A program made the position numbers and the translations under genes. Under the pieces are notes generated by a model. The model worked only from the letters and a program-made list of their open reading frames with translations, searched no databases and was not told the origin of the DNA. Positions 20,841-32,382 of a DNA stretch of 64,000 bases are shown piece after piece. The stretch is from assembly GCA_027924585.1 (NCBI GenBank), contig BSBM01000779.1, forward strand, positions 18,706,001 to 18,770,000. Direction: 5' to 3'. The DNA is from Larix kaempferi (taxonomy: Eukaryota; Streptophyta; Pinopsida; Pinales; Pinaceae). Position 1 is the stretch's first letter. Every line of letters starts with the position of its first letter.

Positions 20841-23800
20841 TCAACGATATTATTAAACAAATGCATTTATTTTATGTTTCTGACCTAACTAGGATTCTGT
20901 ATAGTAATGATTATGTAAGATGAATTGAATAAAATGTTTCTCTGCATTTTTCCCCATCCTAATGGATTTGCATCATACTCTAGTACAGAGAAGAGATTAA
21001 GGTAGATAAATTGATAGGCAGATTTCCAGATGAATGAGAAGATCAACCCTGTTGTATCTCATTAGTTTTTCCTACCATTAATATTCTGTAGTAAATAATA
21101 TAATTATATGTTTTTCCTTTATCAGTCTTTTCATTAGTTAAGTGTTTTAAAGTTCACTGTATTTCTTTCACCAGTCTGTATGGAAATAACAACTGCAAAA
21201 ACATTTATTTCCTAAGTATATAGTATTGTTATCCTTTACTGCTAACAAGTATATACATCATGAAAACAAATAGTTTTCATATCCAAGTATTGAAATTATC
21301 TTTATGTTCCACAATTTTTAGGAAATCATAACAACTCCAAATTTAATAGCATCAACAAACATTACATTACATTCCATTGTGACAGTCATAGATTTAAATT
21401 AGGGTTTTATTTCTTTCCATATTCTGTTACCTAAAGCTCTGTTTTCTATTACAAATATCCTTTCTTTTAAACTCTACAATTACACTGTCAAAAGACATTT
21501 GTCCTTTCAGTAGTATATGTAATCAATTTCAATATGAACTCATATCCTCAAACATAGATCTGATTTTTTCTCAACAGACTGTTTTCAATCACACCGCAAA
21601 TATTGTATTATGTATTTCAATCTTTATCAAATACTACTTAAAACAAAGAATGACCATTTTCTTTTTAAGACATCTATTCCATGACATAGATGGTATGAAA
21701 TCCTTATTATTTATACAATATGTAAACATTACAAACCCTATTCAAGGAAAACATCAAATTTATTAATCCTTACAGGATTTAGCCGCGGGTATTAAACCCT
21801 TGTAAACCAAAACAGTAGTAGAGACGTGACTGTAGCAAACTCAATAATAAAAATTATTCTCATACATCAAATAGCCAAGAATCGACATTATCAACCATTA
21901 ACATTTTCATTTGAAAATGAGTCGTAGCAGACCTCACAGAAATAGAAGGCCATAATTTCTTTTACAGTCACATTATTGGGACAAAACCCCATAACATAAT
22001 TTAGTTTCAAAATAAAACTTAAACCCATTTCATAAAACGATGAAGATATAAACCCTGTAGGATAGGTACATTACGATAGTATGAATAGTATAGCAGTTTC
22101 AAAACCTGTATCTAAAACTTCTCTTTTTATAAAACATATTAGGGTTTAACCCTTCCAAAGAAATTTCTTGCAACTAAGAAACCCTACAGTAAAACGCTAT
22201 GAGGACTATCATCAAGTAGGCCGCAGATCTCTCCACACTGCTGCTACCACGAGACTTAGCAACGGAGGCCATACTCTCAGTCCAGAATCAAAAGAGTTGC
22301 TAAACATCAACTACAACCAACTGTGGCTAAGAGGGATAACCACCGAGTCTTACCATTGTAACGCAGTAAACCATCATCTTCAACTAGAAGGCTCGCAGAT
22401 GAAGAATACTTGCACGAAAGATGAAGAACACCTGCCAAAAAACAATGTGGATTAAATAACACACTTTGGATTTGAGAAAGCATTTTCTGTGCAAATAATA
22501 GAAATGAGTTTCGAACCTTTACCTTCGGAGTTTCCCATCTATAGCAGAGTTGTTGTAGCTATCAAAAGAAGAAAACCAAGACCATCACTCCTAAATAAAC
22601 GCAACAAGACCGTGTGCTTTTATAAGATCTACCTCTCATACAGAAGAAAGAACCAACCGTTGTTCCAAACCATTATTGAAAGCTGAAACCCATCAACCTA
22701 TTAACTATTATAGTCAAGTTTGGCTCTAAGGCTCAGTTGCTCAACCACCAGGTCCTGATATCGATTCCTGGAGGCATCCTCAACTTACCAGAAACCCTAC
22801 AAGCCCGCAGCCTATGAGCCTGTCTCAAAACCCCACTCCTGCACATTGAATGACAAATACAATGAAGTATTATAGAAGGAGTGTTAGGGTATCGAGGTGC
22901 TAGGTTATCATCAACCTCGAGGAAGCTATCACATGAGAATCGCCACATAGATGCCATGTAGATTTTCCATTCAACCTTCTTTAATGCACTTTATGAATCC
23001 AGGATTATCACAATACATAGAATCCCTGCTATGGATCATACATCGGGATTATATCTACATTATCCTAAGTTTCTCGTTGTTTGAAACCTTGAAGTATTAA
23101 CACATACAACTTTCCATCATGAAGGACATTAGTTTTAGGTCTGATCTTATATCACCAAGAGATTATCATTATAATGTTTTATGATATGATTAGGTCTTAA
23201 CCTTTTGGTATCGAGTTTATATATTAACCACTTTTCATCTCATCACTATAAGTTATATAATGGAATATATATGTATACATAAGACTAAAACATTATGCCA
23301 TAGGTTATGTTAAAACACTTATGTCAAACCCTATGCATGGTGTAAAGATTATTTCCTTGTATTATAAAGTTGAAATGCTTCAGTATTCTAGACATCTTTT
23401 TTTATCCTTAGTTAGATTGTAGCCCAAGATACTTTTTACCATAGTTTGTATCAAATTGACTACTATGCTATCCATTATATTTCATAGGACTAAAAGACCA
23501 AGGATAGAGATACTTTAAATGCCTTAAAACCAAGGATTTGTTCCTTTCACCTTGAAAATTACAGAAAGCATCATAATCTCGTAACTAATGCTTGCTTTTA
23601 AAAAATGAAGTACATACTTTGTGTCTAGTAAATTTTGGAAATGTAGACTCACATGATTAACATAGTGATTATATAAGTGAAGAACGACAATTTTAGATCT
23701 CACCCTGAGTTTCCTTTTTGGCGATCTTTTTTCTCTTTTATAACTGGAAAAATTTAAATGATGATGTTTAGATTCTACACTTTTAAAATGTCCTTATCTG

Positions 23801-24099
23801 TGATCTACAAGAAGAAAGTTTCTAATGCTTTAGCATAAATGCTATGTAAGCCTCGGGGTTCCATAGGGCCCCTTCATCATCAAAGGAAAGCAACAATTAG
23901 CATGTGCAATCTATAGCAAATAACATCATCATCATTTCAGAATTTAAAATAGTTCACATGCAATGTCACTTCCGCATTCTATTTTCTTTATGTCCTTTGA
24001 TTTATTAAATCAGCATTTATTGTATCTTCTACTTAGTAAGTACAGCATTAAATGCTACCTTAAAAATTTTTAATTTTTGCAAATTTTCGGGATGTTACA
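20841..24099 (+). repeat. E1 3' LTR, segment 3 (LTR 3' end)
   Basis: This resumes the E1 LTR: TAAAAT...CTCTGCATTTTTCCCCAT and ACTCTAGTACA match D near 52020-52080. It ends TTTTCGGGATGTTACA. From about 21122 onward it is repeated at 46952-49983 as part of the tandem duplication. Short open frames such as 22168-22455 differ between the two copies and are not taken as genes. Confidence 0.88.
22726..22790 (+). other. tRNA-like (A-box/B-box) segment inside the E1 LTR
   Basis: GGCTCAGTTGCTCAA (22730-22744) resembles a tRNA A box and TGATATCGATTCC (22757-22769) a B box, at tRNA-like spacing; the copy at about 48616-48680 retains both. No cloverleaf could be drawn. It may be the head of a degraded SINE, or coincidence. 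Confidence 0.25.
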
Positions 24100-25458
24100 C
24101 CATCAGTGCATACAACAAAGTCCTTGTTTGGATCTTCAATTTTTAGAATAGGTGAAGTAGTTAATAGTTCTTTCAATTTCTTAAAACTTTCTTCACACTT
24201 TTGATCCCAAACAAATTTCTTTCCCTTTTTCTGTAAAGAGGTTATGGGCTTTGCGATTCTTGAGAATCCTTCTATAAATTTTTTGTAGTAACGTGCGATT
24301 CCCATGAACGATCGTACATCTGTTACATCTTTAGTGACATGCCATTCTTAATTGCTCTTATTTTATCCAGGTCAACTGAGATTCCATCCTTGGATATCAC
24401 ATGACCTAAATATTGTATTTTATCTTTCAAAAATTCACACTTACTAAATTTAGCATACAGTTGATGTTTTCTTAAGACTTGTAATATTATACGTAAGTGT
24501 TCGTCATGTTCTTCCTTAGTCTTTGAATAAATTAAAATGTCGTCAATGAAAATAATTACAAAATTATCCAAATACCTCTGTAAAACATTATTCATTAGAC
24601 ACATGAAAACTGTTGGAGCGTTAGTTAGCCCAAAAGGCATAACTACAAATTCCCAATGCCCGTAATGGTTTCTAAAAGTAGTCTTAAAGGTATATTCGTC
24701 TTTTATCCTGACTTGATGATATACAGATCTCAAATCTATTTTCAAAAATATTGGCGCTCTGCATACTTTATCAAAAAGATCATCTATATGGGGCAATGAA
24801 TATTTCCTTTTAATCATCATTTTATTTAACTGACGATAGTCTATCCATAAACGCAAAGTACCATCCTTCTCTTTAACAAAGATGAAAAGTGCTCCCCAAG
24901 GAGACATCCTTGGTCTTATGTAATTTTATCAATTAATTCTTTTAACTGTGATTTTAATTCGTTAAGCTCTAGGTTGTTCATCTGGAAAGGAGCTTTTGAG
25001 TTTGGTACCGCACCCAGTACTAGCTCAATGGTGAAGTCCAATTCTCCTTTTGGAGGTAATCCTGGAATTTCTTTCGGGAATACATCTAAAAAGTATCTTA
25101 GGATTGGTATGTCTTCAATTTTTAACTTATCTTCTTTAGTAGCATGTTCGTCATTTATTACATTTATAACAAATAATTTACATCCTTTTTGTACATCCTT
25201 TTTTACTTGCAATGCAGAAATTTGTCTAACTGAAGTTTTTCTAGGGATTCCTTTTACTGTTACTATTTCTCCTTTATCATTCAATCATGTAAATGTCTTT
25301 TCAAAGAAATTAAGAACTACCCTATGCTTTTCCAGCCAATCCATTCAAATTAAGACATCATAAAACCCTAACGGTAATACATTCAACTTTACTTGTGTCT
25401 TTAACTGACTCATAAGAAAATCACAATTTTTAATGAAATCAACTATCTTACTTTTAGT
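24100..25458 (-). pseudogene. C copy 1 pol: protease end, RT and start of RNase H
   Basis: On the minus strand the protease end and linker (MDWLEKHRVVLNF, then ISALQVKK ... LDVFPKEIPGLPPKGELDF, 25458-24916) lead, after a frameshift near 24910, into RT ([19 protein letters not shown] ... [11 protein letters not shown]; palm motif near 24530-24560). A second frameshift near 24330 precedes the thumb/connection (GIARYYKKFIEGFS). RNase H begins ILKIEDPNKDFVVCTD and is cut at 24100 by the E1 LTR. TGA codons (for example in LI*MDW and FT*LND) add to the damage. Two of these TGAs are sense codons in copy 2, so they arose after the duplication. It lacks 12 bp at the RNase H end that copy 2 keeps. Confidence 0.88.
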
Positions 25459-26971
25459 TCATGTAGTTAACTGAACCAGCCAAGACTTTTCAAACTTTTC
25501 TACTTTCAATTTACATCCTTTTACTATATCAGGTGATACATAACTCAAACTAGCACTTGGGTCAATTAAAATAGACATGAGTTTGTTTTGTAGCATACCT
25601 TCGATTTCGACCGTTGAAGTCTGATGATCAGCCTTTTGATTTTCCAAGGCTTCATTGATCCTAGGCATTTCCCTCACTAAATCACCAACTATTGTTTCTT
25701 CCTGCAATGTATGGATGTTGCTGACGGTTCTTTTCTTGTTACGACAGTTTGCTGCAATATGCGGTCCTTGACATTCATAACATTTTAAAAGTGCTTTGTG
25801 TTCATTATTTCTAGCATAATTATTAGGCATGTTTCTTGCAGCTGTAAGATTCCGTGGTGTATTTCTTTTAAAATTATTTCCTTGAAAATTTCTGCTATGG
25901 AAATTTCGCTTGTTATTTCCAACATTCCTATTAAAATTAAAATTTTTATTTTTTATGTTCGAAATTACTTGGTTTATTACTCTTCCAACTAGATACTCCT
26001 TCTCTTTTCTTGTTCTATTCAAAATAGAAATTTGCCTTTCTCATAGCTTCCTCAAGAGTCTTAGGGTTGTTGTACTCAATTCTGTCTTTGATATTAAAAG
26101 GTAAGCAATCCAGAAATCTTTGTATTTTAGGCTTCTCGTCCACAATGTAACGTACATAGCTTAACACACTTAGGAATTTATTGCTTAATTCTTTCATGTT
26201 CATAGAGCTTAGTTTTAAATCATAGAACTATTTTTCTTTTTCTCCGTAGTACTGTTCATATATAAACTTCTTCTTGAAATATTTCTTAAATGTACTCCAA
26301 GTTACACTCCTTTCTTTAATTCCTTTTACCCTTTTTATATCCTACCACTAAATATCTGCTTTCCCAGTCAGATTATAAATGGCCATTTTAGATTTCAACT
26401 TATCTGAATAATCATAAATGTGAAAATATTTCTTCATACCTGACAGCCATGCTTCAGCTGCTTCTCCCTTTTCATTTTGACCGTTCAATGTTGGGGGTTT
26501 TATCTTCTTGAACTCCCCTGAAATCTCTTCATATGTTTTATAACTCTTTCTTTTTGGTCTACAGTCACTTTCACTAGTGTCACTAGAATACTTATGTTTC
26601 TTTTTGTGTGCTTTTTCATTAATTTCAAAAAAAGACCTACTATCATCATTAGAGAATTTAAACTTCTTACCTTTGTGTTGATAGGACATGGTTCCAGATT
26701 CAGAATTAAATTTTGTTCTTTTATCTTTTTCGTCATTATGAAATTTATCCAATAAAATATGATTCAGTTCTTCTTGTGTTTTTAAAATCCTTTCATTCTC
26801 TTCCTTAACAGTTTTCATTTCAGCCTTTAAATCTTTAACTATGTGAAGAAGTTCAGATGAATTATCATTTAATTCTATGTAAATATTTTCTTTGTTAACA
26901 TGTTCATGTTCATTATTATTTTGATCATTATGTTGGGATCTATCCTCAGCAGATTCTTCTATTCCTTCCAT
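25459..26971 (-). pseudogene. C copy 1 gag and protease
   Basis: Gag starts at the ATG ending at 26971 (MEGIEESAED), followed by a Lys/Glu-rich coiled-coil-like region and the Gag core (WLSGMKKYFHIYDYSDKLK; FYDLKLSSMNMKELSNKFL). A frameshift in an A-rich run near 25950 follows, then a basic linker and a CX2CX3HX4C knuckle (CYECQGPHIAANC, near 25775-25740). The protease motif reads LIDPSASLSYV, so the usual Gly after Asp-Pro is Ser and activity is doubtful. TAG codons occur at 26348-26350, 26342-26344 and 26015-26017, plus one near 26227. Copy 2 has CAG at the second and third of these positions, so those two stops are recent C-to-T changes. Confidence 0.88.
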
Positions 26972-27098
26972 TTCCCTGCAATTTATCTAACAAATGTTCT
27001 GTACAGAAACAAATTAAAACAAAAATCAGTATCTGTGTTTTTTGTTTCAATTCCAATTGCATGAGTGAACCACTTTCAGGCCTAGTGTTTGAACTTGC

Positions 27099-27110
27099 AC
27101 TCTGATACCA
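27099..27110 (-). promoter_or_regulatory. C copy 1 primer-binding site
   Basis: On the minus strand TGGTATCAGAGT follows the LTR end ...GATGTTACA after two bases. It differs from the canonical initiator Met-tRNA site at the last base. Confidence 0.88.
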
Positions 27111-27112
27111 CA

Positions 27113-30100
27113 TGTAACATCCCCAAAAATTTCATCCAAAAAAAATAAAATTCTAAGCAGTTATATTTGCAATTAAATGCTATGCGGAAAGTTTATATGT
27201 GAATGTTCAGCATCTTTATTAATTGCTTAACTATACTCTTAAATGCGACACTTACTTGTTTACAAACTGTCGTCAATTATTAAAAGTGTCTTAATGACAT
27301 TAGATAGCTATGTGATCCTATGTTTGAAGTTAATATCATATTGTCCATATTACAACATTATACTTGAGGAATTTCTCTTAACTCATTATTATATAAATGT
27401 CTTGTATATTCATTGATGCTATTCTGATATTCATGTATTCGATGATTATTTCTTTTGTCCTTAAATCATTGAAGTAGGACTATGAGTCTCTTTTACTGTT
27501 GAGAGTATTTATGAATTCAATTGTATCCTTAATAATGATTGTCTGGTTATTACATACATTCTTTTCATTTATGGACTAATAAATGTGTAATGTGATTATG
27601 TTGACATTCAACGCTCAATGTCTTAAAGTTGTAAATTACTTCTTGTTGTTAACGTTGATAGTTGGCTTATCATTCTTATGTCATGATATGTTTAGCTTAA
27701 TATTTGATTATATTTAACTCCTTTTGATTGGAAAGTGAGTTTTGGAGCAGCCGTGAGGCTTACTTAGCTTTTAAAGCTAATGCATGTTATCGCTACCCTG
27801 TCCAGGTTACAGGCAGAACTCTCATGCATGAATTGGCTAATGTTTTCATATATTTTACATGGCTAAGGTTATAATCTAGCTAGAAAATTATATTCCAAGG
27901 AATAATTAATATTGTAACCCTAACTATGGGTTGGATGTTCTATCCCTAATGGATTCTATCAAGGTGATGGCGCACCATAGCTTAATGTTGGTGTTAAATG
28001 TTATAATATAACATTAGTGCTTATAACGAATAACCAAAGTCTTTGGTGCACTTTTGAATTGGAGTTTGAATGGAAAACAACATGTTTAAACTATACAATC
28101 GTGGGTAAAAATTGAAATAGTAGTGGGCACCAACCAAGCTCATTTATGAACCATGTGAAGGTTGGTGAAGAGATACCATGTAAGGAACATAACACTAACT
28201 ATTCGCTGATCTTCGACATTGTTACCTATGGTTGTGTGAGGGTTTGGAGAGCTGAGCTCTCACTTGGCTTCCATGGCCAAAATAGGCTCATCTACTCAGT
28301 TCCAGCATTAAAATATTTAAAATACAGAGTGCCCTTCAGGTTTTTAGTGAATGTTCAACGTAAAGGTATCACTGTAGTCTCGGTTACTATGGTGAGCTAC
28401 GCTCATGGCGCTTCGTCTTCTCTGCAAGAGGTAATAATGTTACCAAATGTGACCTGTTTCAAATGTTTAATTATTTTGTTTATCATATGTCAATGTCTAA
28501 CTATTTCGCATGCTTTGGCAGGAGGTTTCTAGTTCCTAGCTCCTCATTTTTCTCTTCTTAAGCTTACAGCTACAACATGTCTGAGTCAAAGGAAAACCCT
28601 AGTGGTTTAATACCACAGTAATCCCTCGCTTTCTCCATGATGTCTCCTATGTCAACATGTTCAAAAAACACTGTCAGCGATGATGTTTACAAATTTGTAA
28701 GTCCTCGGGCATTCGAATCATTTAGTAGCTCGTAGCTTGGAGTTGGGATTCGACCAGCGTTGTTAAATAACATCTCCGGGGTTAAGTTTCTTTAGTTTGC
28801 TTCTACGTCTCTATTGAGACTCATATTACTTGTCTCTTGTTTATATGAGAATGTTTGGGCTTGAATCCTTTAGTTGGATTTTCGTCAATGAAATGAATAT
28901 ACAGAATGACTACTATGTAATGTCATTCGTAAGCTATCCATAATGTTTTTCTGGGTTTTTAGTACTAGGGTTTGAAAATAATGTTTCTGTTTTTTGTATA
29001 AGCCATCTAGCATTATCATTTTGAATATGATTTGTTGCGGGGCTATTTGGGTAGAGATTGTTTCGATATTTAAAATAAATGGTGGAGATGTAACTATTTT
29101 GGGCCAAACCCTAACTTAACTCTACATAAAGCTTTTACAATATTGGTTGTAATTTTTAATAGTTTTGATTGCTGCAGGGTTTAAACCCTAAACCCTGTCA
29201 ATGTTTTACAAATTTATAACACGACTGGGCGAGGTCACTCTTGAGACTCGAACCCTTGACCTTTTAATAAACTATTATTTTGGTAATATTCCAATGATGC
29301 ATCCATTAGACCCATCGGGCTCCTTTTCTTGAAGCGTTCTATATCACTACTATGGTTTCGACTATATTAGGATAATGGTTAAGTTTTTATTTGTTAAAAT
29401 ATTACACAATGGATGTCGAGACCCACTGTATTTAATCTAGTTGATGAACCTGGGGTTGTATTAACCTAGTTCATATTAGTTAGACGAATCTCAGGGTGAG
29501 TCCTCTCGGTCTCGAACCCTTGTTATATGATTACATTAGTTATGCCGAATGACACTATGATAATCGTTGATAATTTTAATACCTTGTTACAATTGTTAAC
29601 TTGTTACAGGGTTATTGTATTGAATATGTTTTTACCATATTGCTTTGACTATTTGATATTTGATAAAGAGTGATGTCTAAAGGGTTCGACCCTCAACATA
29701 GTTGATATTGTTATATTGTATACGAGTTACAGGGTTCGACCATGAACTATCCTTTAAACTTGAAATTATTTTTTATTATGAAAGTATAATGCATGTCGAT
29801 TCCTTATGGGGATATCGAGCAATTATCAAAATATTTCAATATTTATCTATTGGATGTGCTATTGTTAATGTAAAACCATTATCCAGGATTTAAGAACTCT
29901 GTTTCGGTTTATACAATACATTTTGTTTATGAAATTCGATACCTGTAGGATTTAGCTAGGGATTTCAAAAGATGTTTATTTCTATACTTCTAAAATATCA
30001 TACTTCTATAAAGTTGATATGAGTTCTGTACATTATGCTTATAAGAGATTCATATTGAAACTGGATAAGTTGATAGTATAATACTTTGTTTACATGATTT

Positions 30101-31387
30101 GCAATGAATGCATAACTAGGGTTTATATTTGTATTTATGTGTAAAAACCTATGATGTTTTAAATATGAACTTTGTTGCTATGTTATAATTGTCAATTGTT
30201 TATGAATATATATATATATAAGAGTAGTAATCAATAATGAATTATATTTCTGATATATTATACAAAATATGCTTTTGCTTAGAAATTTCATATCATTTAT
30301 AATCTATGTTAATTAAACATCTTCATGTACTAGAGTACATCACCTATGGTGAAAGGGAAAATACAGGAAGAAATTTATAATCATTCATTCTATATTTTTC
30401 AATCTTTATTCGTCCATTCATTGTACAGAATTAACCTATGAGTTCATAAATCTATCATTCCTAACAACTAACTGATATCTAATATACATCTGGAAGCTAT
30501 GATAACATTTACATACAGTTTTCAGAAAGAGGTCAACAGTTTAAAAGTAGGTAAAATAAAAACAAAGTAGAACCTGATAACTGATAGGGTGGACAAACAC
30601 CCAAAGAGAACCGTTCCTCCCAACCTTCTCTAGAAAGAAGACAAGATCACTTGCTTTTGGACCCCGAAGCCTGTTCACTGAACCACCAGGACGAGGATAC
30701 TATGTAGAAGCAAGACACTCTATTTGTACTTCAGCAATCAAGAAGACTTGCATACAAACTCTCTTTATACTTTAGTAATCATGGAGACTTGTACACAAAT
30801 CACTCATATGTACTTCAGCAATCATGAAGACTTGCATACATATCACTCTTATGTACTTCAACCATCATTTAGACTTGCATACATAACACTTTGTAACTCA
30901 GCAGTAAGAGAGTCTTACTCTGCAACTCATTACCTAGCTTCCCCTCATCAAATCTCTCGTGTGCTCAGTTCTAACAACACAAGGAAAAAGTTGTGAGCCC
31001 TCAGCTCAATTCGATGGCTATAAAAGATTGCCTAGGTATGTTGGTCAGTTTCACATTTATTGAGCCACCAGCTCAGTTCCACCATCCTTGAGGAACATGA
31101 CCACATTTTTGGGGAAGTTTCCCCCTGCAACAGCTAGTAAGTGTGTGTAGATGTTGCCACTTGTCCATTTCCTTCTACACCAGTTTCATTCCTCGTAGTG
31201 GGTCAGTGAACACACTCTCAACAGTCCCTTTGGGTCACTGTCTCTTATTTTAATTTATTAAATAATAATAGTATTCATTTACAATCATCCTTGACCATCC
31301 TTGGTCATTAATATAAACATTTACAATAAAAGTTAAAGTAATGTTTTTCCACAAACATAAAATGTTTCAAGTATTAGGTAGGTTACA
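27113..31387 (-). repeat. C copy 1 5' LTR (4275 bp)
   Basis: In plus coordinates it begins TGTAACATCCCC and ends GGTTACA. Copy 2 of the duplication has it at 56835-61127. It contains a TATA-like CTATAAAA on the plus strand (31017-31024, TTTTATAG on the minus strand) beside the 'cctaggca'-type block shared with E1. It also contains 41-43 bp repeats and an A/T-rich microsatellite. An open frame at 28146-28532 is not preserved in copy 2, so no gene is called. Confidence 0.88.
30718..30915 (-). repeat. 41-43 bp tandem repeats in the C LTR (copy 1)
   Basis: Four to five units share TGTACTTCAGCAATCATG and AGACTTGCATACA. The array is repeated in copy 2 at about 60465-60640, with unit starts near 60466, 60507, 60550 and 60593. 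It sits in the same part of the LTR as the E1 20-bp array. Confidence 0.8.
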
Positions 31388-32382
31388 ATTCATACTTCTA
31401 TGGATCGCACACTCTGAATAAACCTAGACTAAATTCAATGCATGTATCCAAGAAAAACTTAGAAAAAATTACAACCTATTGCTTGATGGTCAACCCATAG
31501 TACCACATCAAAAGAAAAATACTCTATCTTGAGTGATAGCAGAAAGAAAACAACAAGCCCTTAGGTCTGAGCATTTCAACCATGCTCTCATACCACAATG
31601 TAACAACCCCAATTTTTGGATATGCGGAAATTTTAAAAACTTTAAATTTATTTAATAAAACTAATATCTTGCAACATTTTGGGTATGGAAAACATATTTA
31701 GCATGCTTACTAATTGCAATATTTCAACCTTTCATAACCTAAAATCACTTATGCAACATTGTTATTCATTTATTCAGGTAACCAAAACATATACTTGCTT
31801 GCAACAATGAAACCGACTGCTTGGAGAATCAGCTCCTCCCAACCATAGAAGAGAGCGACTCGACTGTTTTCCCAATTGCACCCCTGAGGTGGTTCACCAC
31901 CTTGCACTAAAACACCAAGCAACACTTCCACGCGATACTCTCTCTCTCAGAGTCCGTAACAAGCAATGATGGACTTACGAAAAGAGAGAACACTCAACAC
32001 AGTTCTTCTATGCACAACACGAGGTCACGTGCTATCTTAGTGCACCGATATATATAGTTTTGCCTAGGTATTGTGCCATCCCAATAAAATCTTCAATCAA
32101 TCCATCAATCCCTATGATTTAAGATCTTGTTTGGTAGTTGAGATTTTAGATTGGATTTGCTTGATGAAAATATCTCTTGCTTACTTACACATGTTATTTG
32201 TGCCATGGTGGTGTCCCCTCAGTTAGCTGGATTCCCCAAGTGCCTTTTTATTTTATTAAATAATAAAAATAGTTTGTTGTGCAAAGTGTCACTCAGTGTT
32301 TTTGAGTTTTTAAATAACTCTTACAAAATAATTGTCATAAATATTAAATCAAAATATAATAATAATGTTTTGGGGTATCACA
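31388..32382 (-). mobile_element. F (copy 1): remnant of an older gypsy-type element (leader and 5' LTR)
   Basis: In plus coordinates the LTR is 31599-32382 (784 bp), starting TGTAACAACCCC and ending GGTATCACA; on the minus strand it is TGTGATACC...GGGGTTGTTACA. Just left is a primer site with one change (TGGTATGAGAGC on the minus strand, 31584-31595), then about 200 bp of leader, cut at 31388 by C. A TATA-like TATATATA lies at 32050-32057. No F coding sequence remains in the window. The terminal motifs match the style of the other gypsy elements, but the family is otherwise unidentified. Confidence 0.78.

Larger units (their letters stand above)
8870..20845 (+). mobile_element. E3: nearly complete Ty3/gypsy retrotransposon with 3.6-kb LTRs, nested in the E1 LTR
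   Basis: The element proper is 8875-20840. Both LTRs start TGTGATGTTCC and end GATGTTACA. Flanks TCAAG (8870-8874) and TCAAC (20841-20845) are a target duplication with one mismatch. Sequence on both sides is E1 LTR. Internal order is primer site, gag, protease, RT, RNase H, integrase, chromodomain-like tail, hairpin, polypurine tract. Having integrase after RNase H marks Ty3/gypsy. Gag-pol is one continuous frame from 12607 to about 16720, broken by TGA 12658, TAG 13987, TAG 14131, TAA 15598 and TAG 16444. A frameshift near 16720 and TAG 17124 follow. About 9 differences were counted in about 320 bp of the LTR pair. Confidence 0.95.
1..24099 (+). mobile_element. E1: Ty3/gypsy retrotransposon, 3' part, interrupted by two nested elements
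   Basis: The left edge opens inside the integrase C-terminal coding region. A stop, a hairpin, a polypurine tract and an LTR beginning TGTAACAT at 653 follow. The LTR is broken at 1317 by a copia element and at 8874 by another gypsy element. It resumes at 20841 and ends with ATGTTACA at 24099. Sequence after 24099 is RNase H coding sequence of element C on the other strand, so E1 inserted into C. The predicted target duplication is CCATC at 24100-24104; its partner is outside the window. The three pieces add up to about 4.1 kb, matching the 4.39-kb solo LTR D of a related family. The chromodomain-like integrase tail suggests a chromovirus. Confidence 0.88.
24100..31387 (-). mobile_element. 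C (copy 1): minus-strand Ty3/gypsy element, 5' half
   Basis: Read on the minus strand: 5' LTR 31387-27113, primer site, gag, protease, RT and the beginning of RNase H, ending abruptly at 24100 where E1 is inserted. LTR ends are TGTAACC... and ...GGGGATGTTACA. The LTR is related to E1 and D: shared promoter region, and the block with TTCAGTGAACAGGCTTC. C itself lies in the leader of element F, since F sequence begins at 31388 (predicted duplication ATTCA). RNase H, integrase and the 3' LTR would lie left of the window, beyond E1. The coding region has several stops and frameshifts. Confidence 0.88.

Noticed and set aside
28146-28532. 128-codon open frame in the C LTR
   Set aside because: The counterpart in copy 2 near 57867 is interrupted by stops, and it lies wholly inside an LTR.
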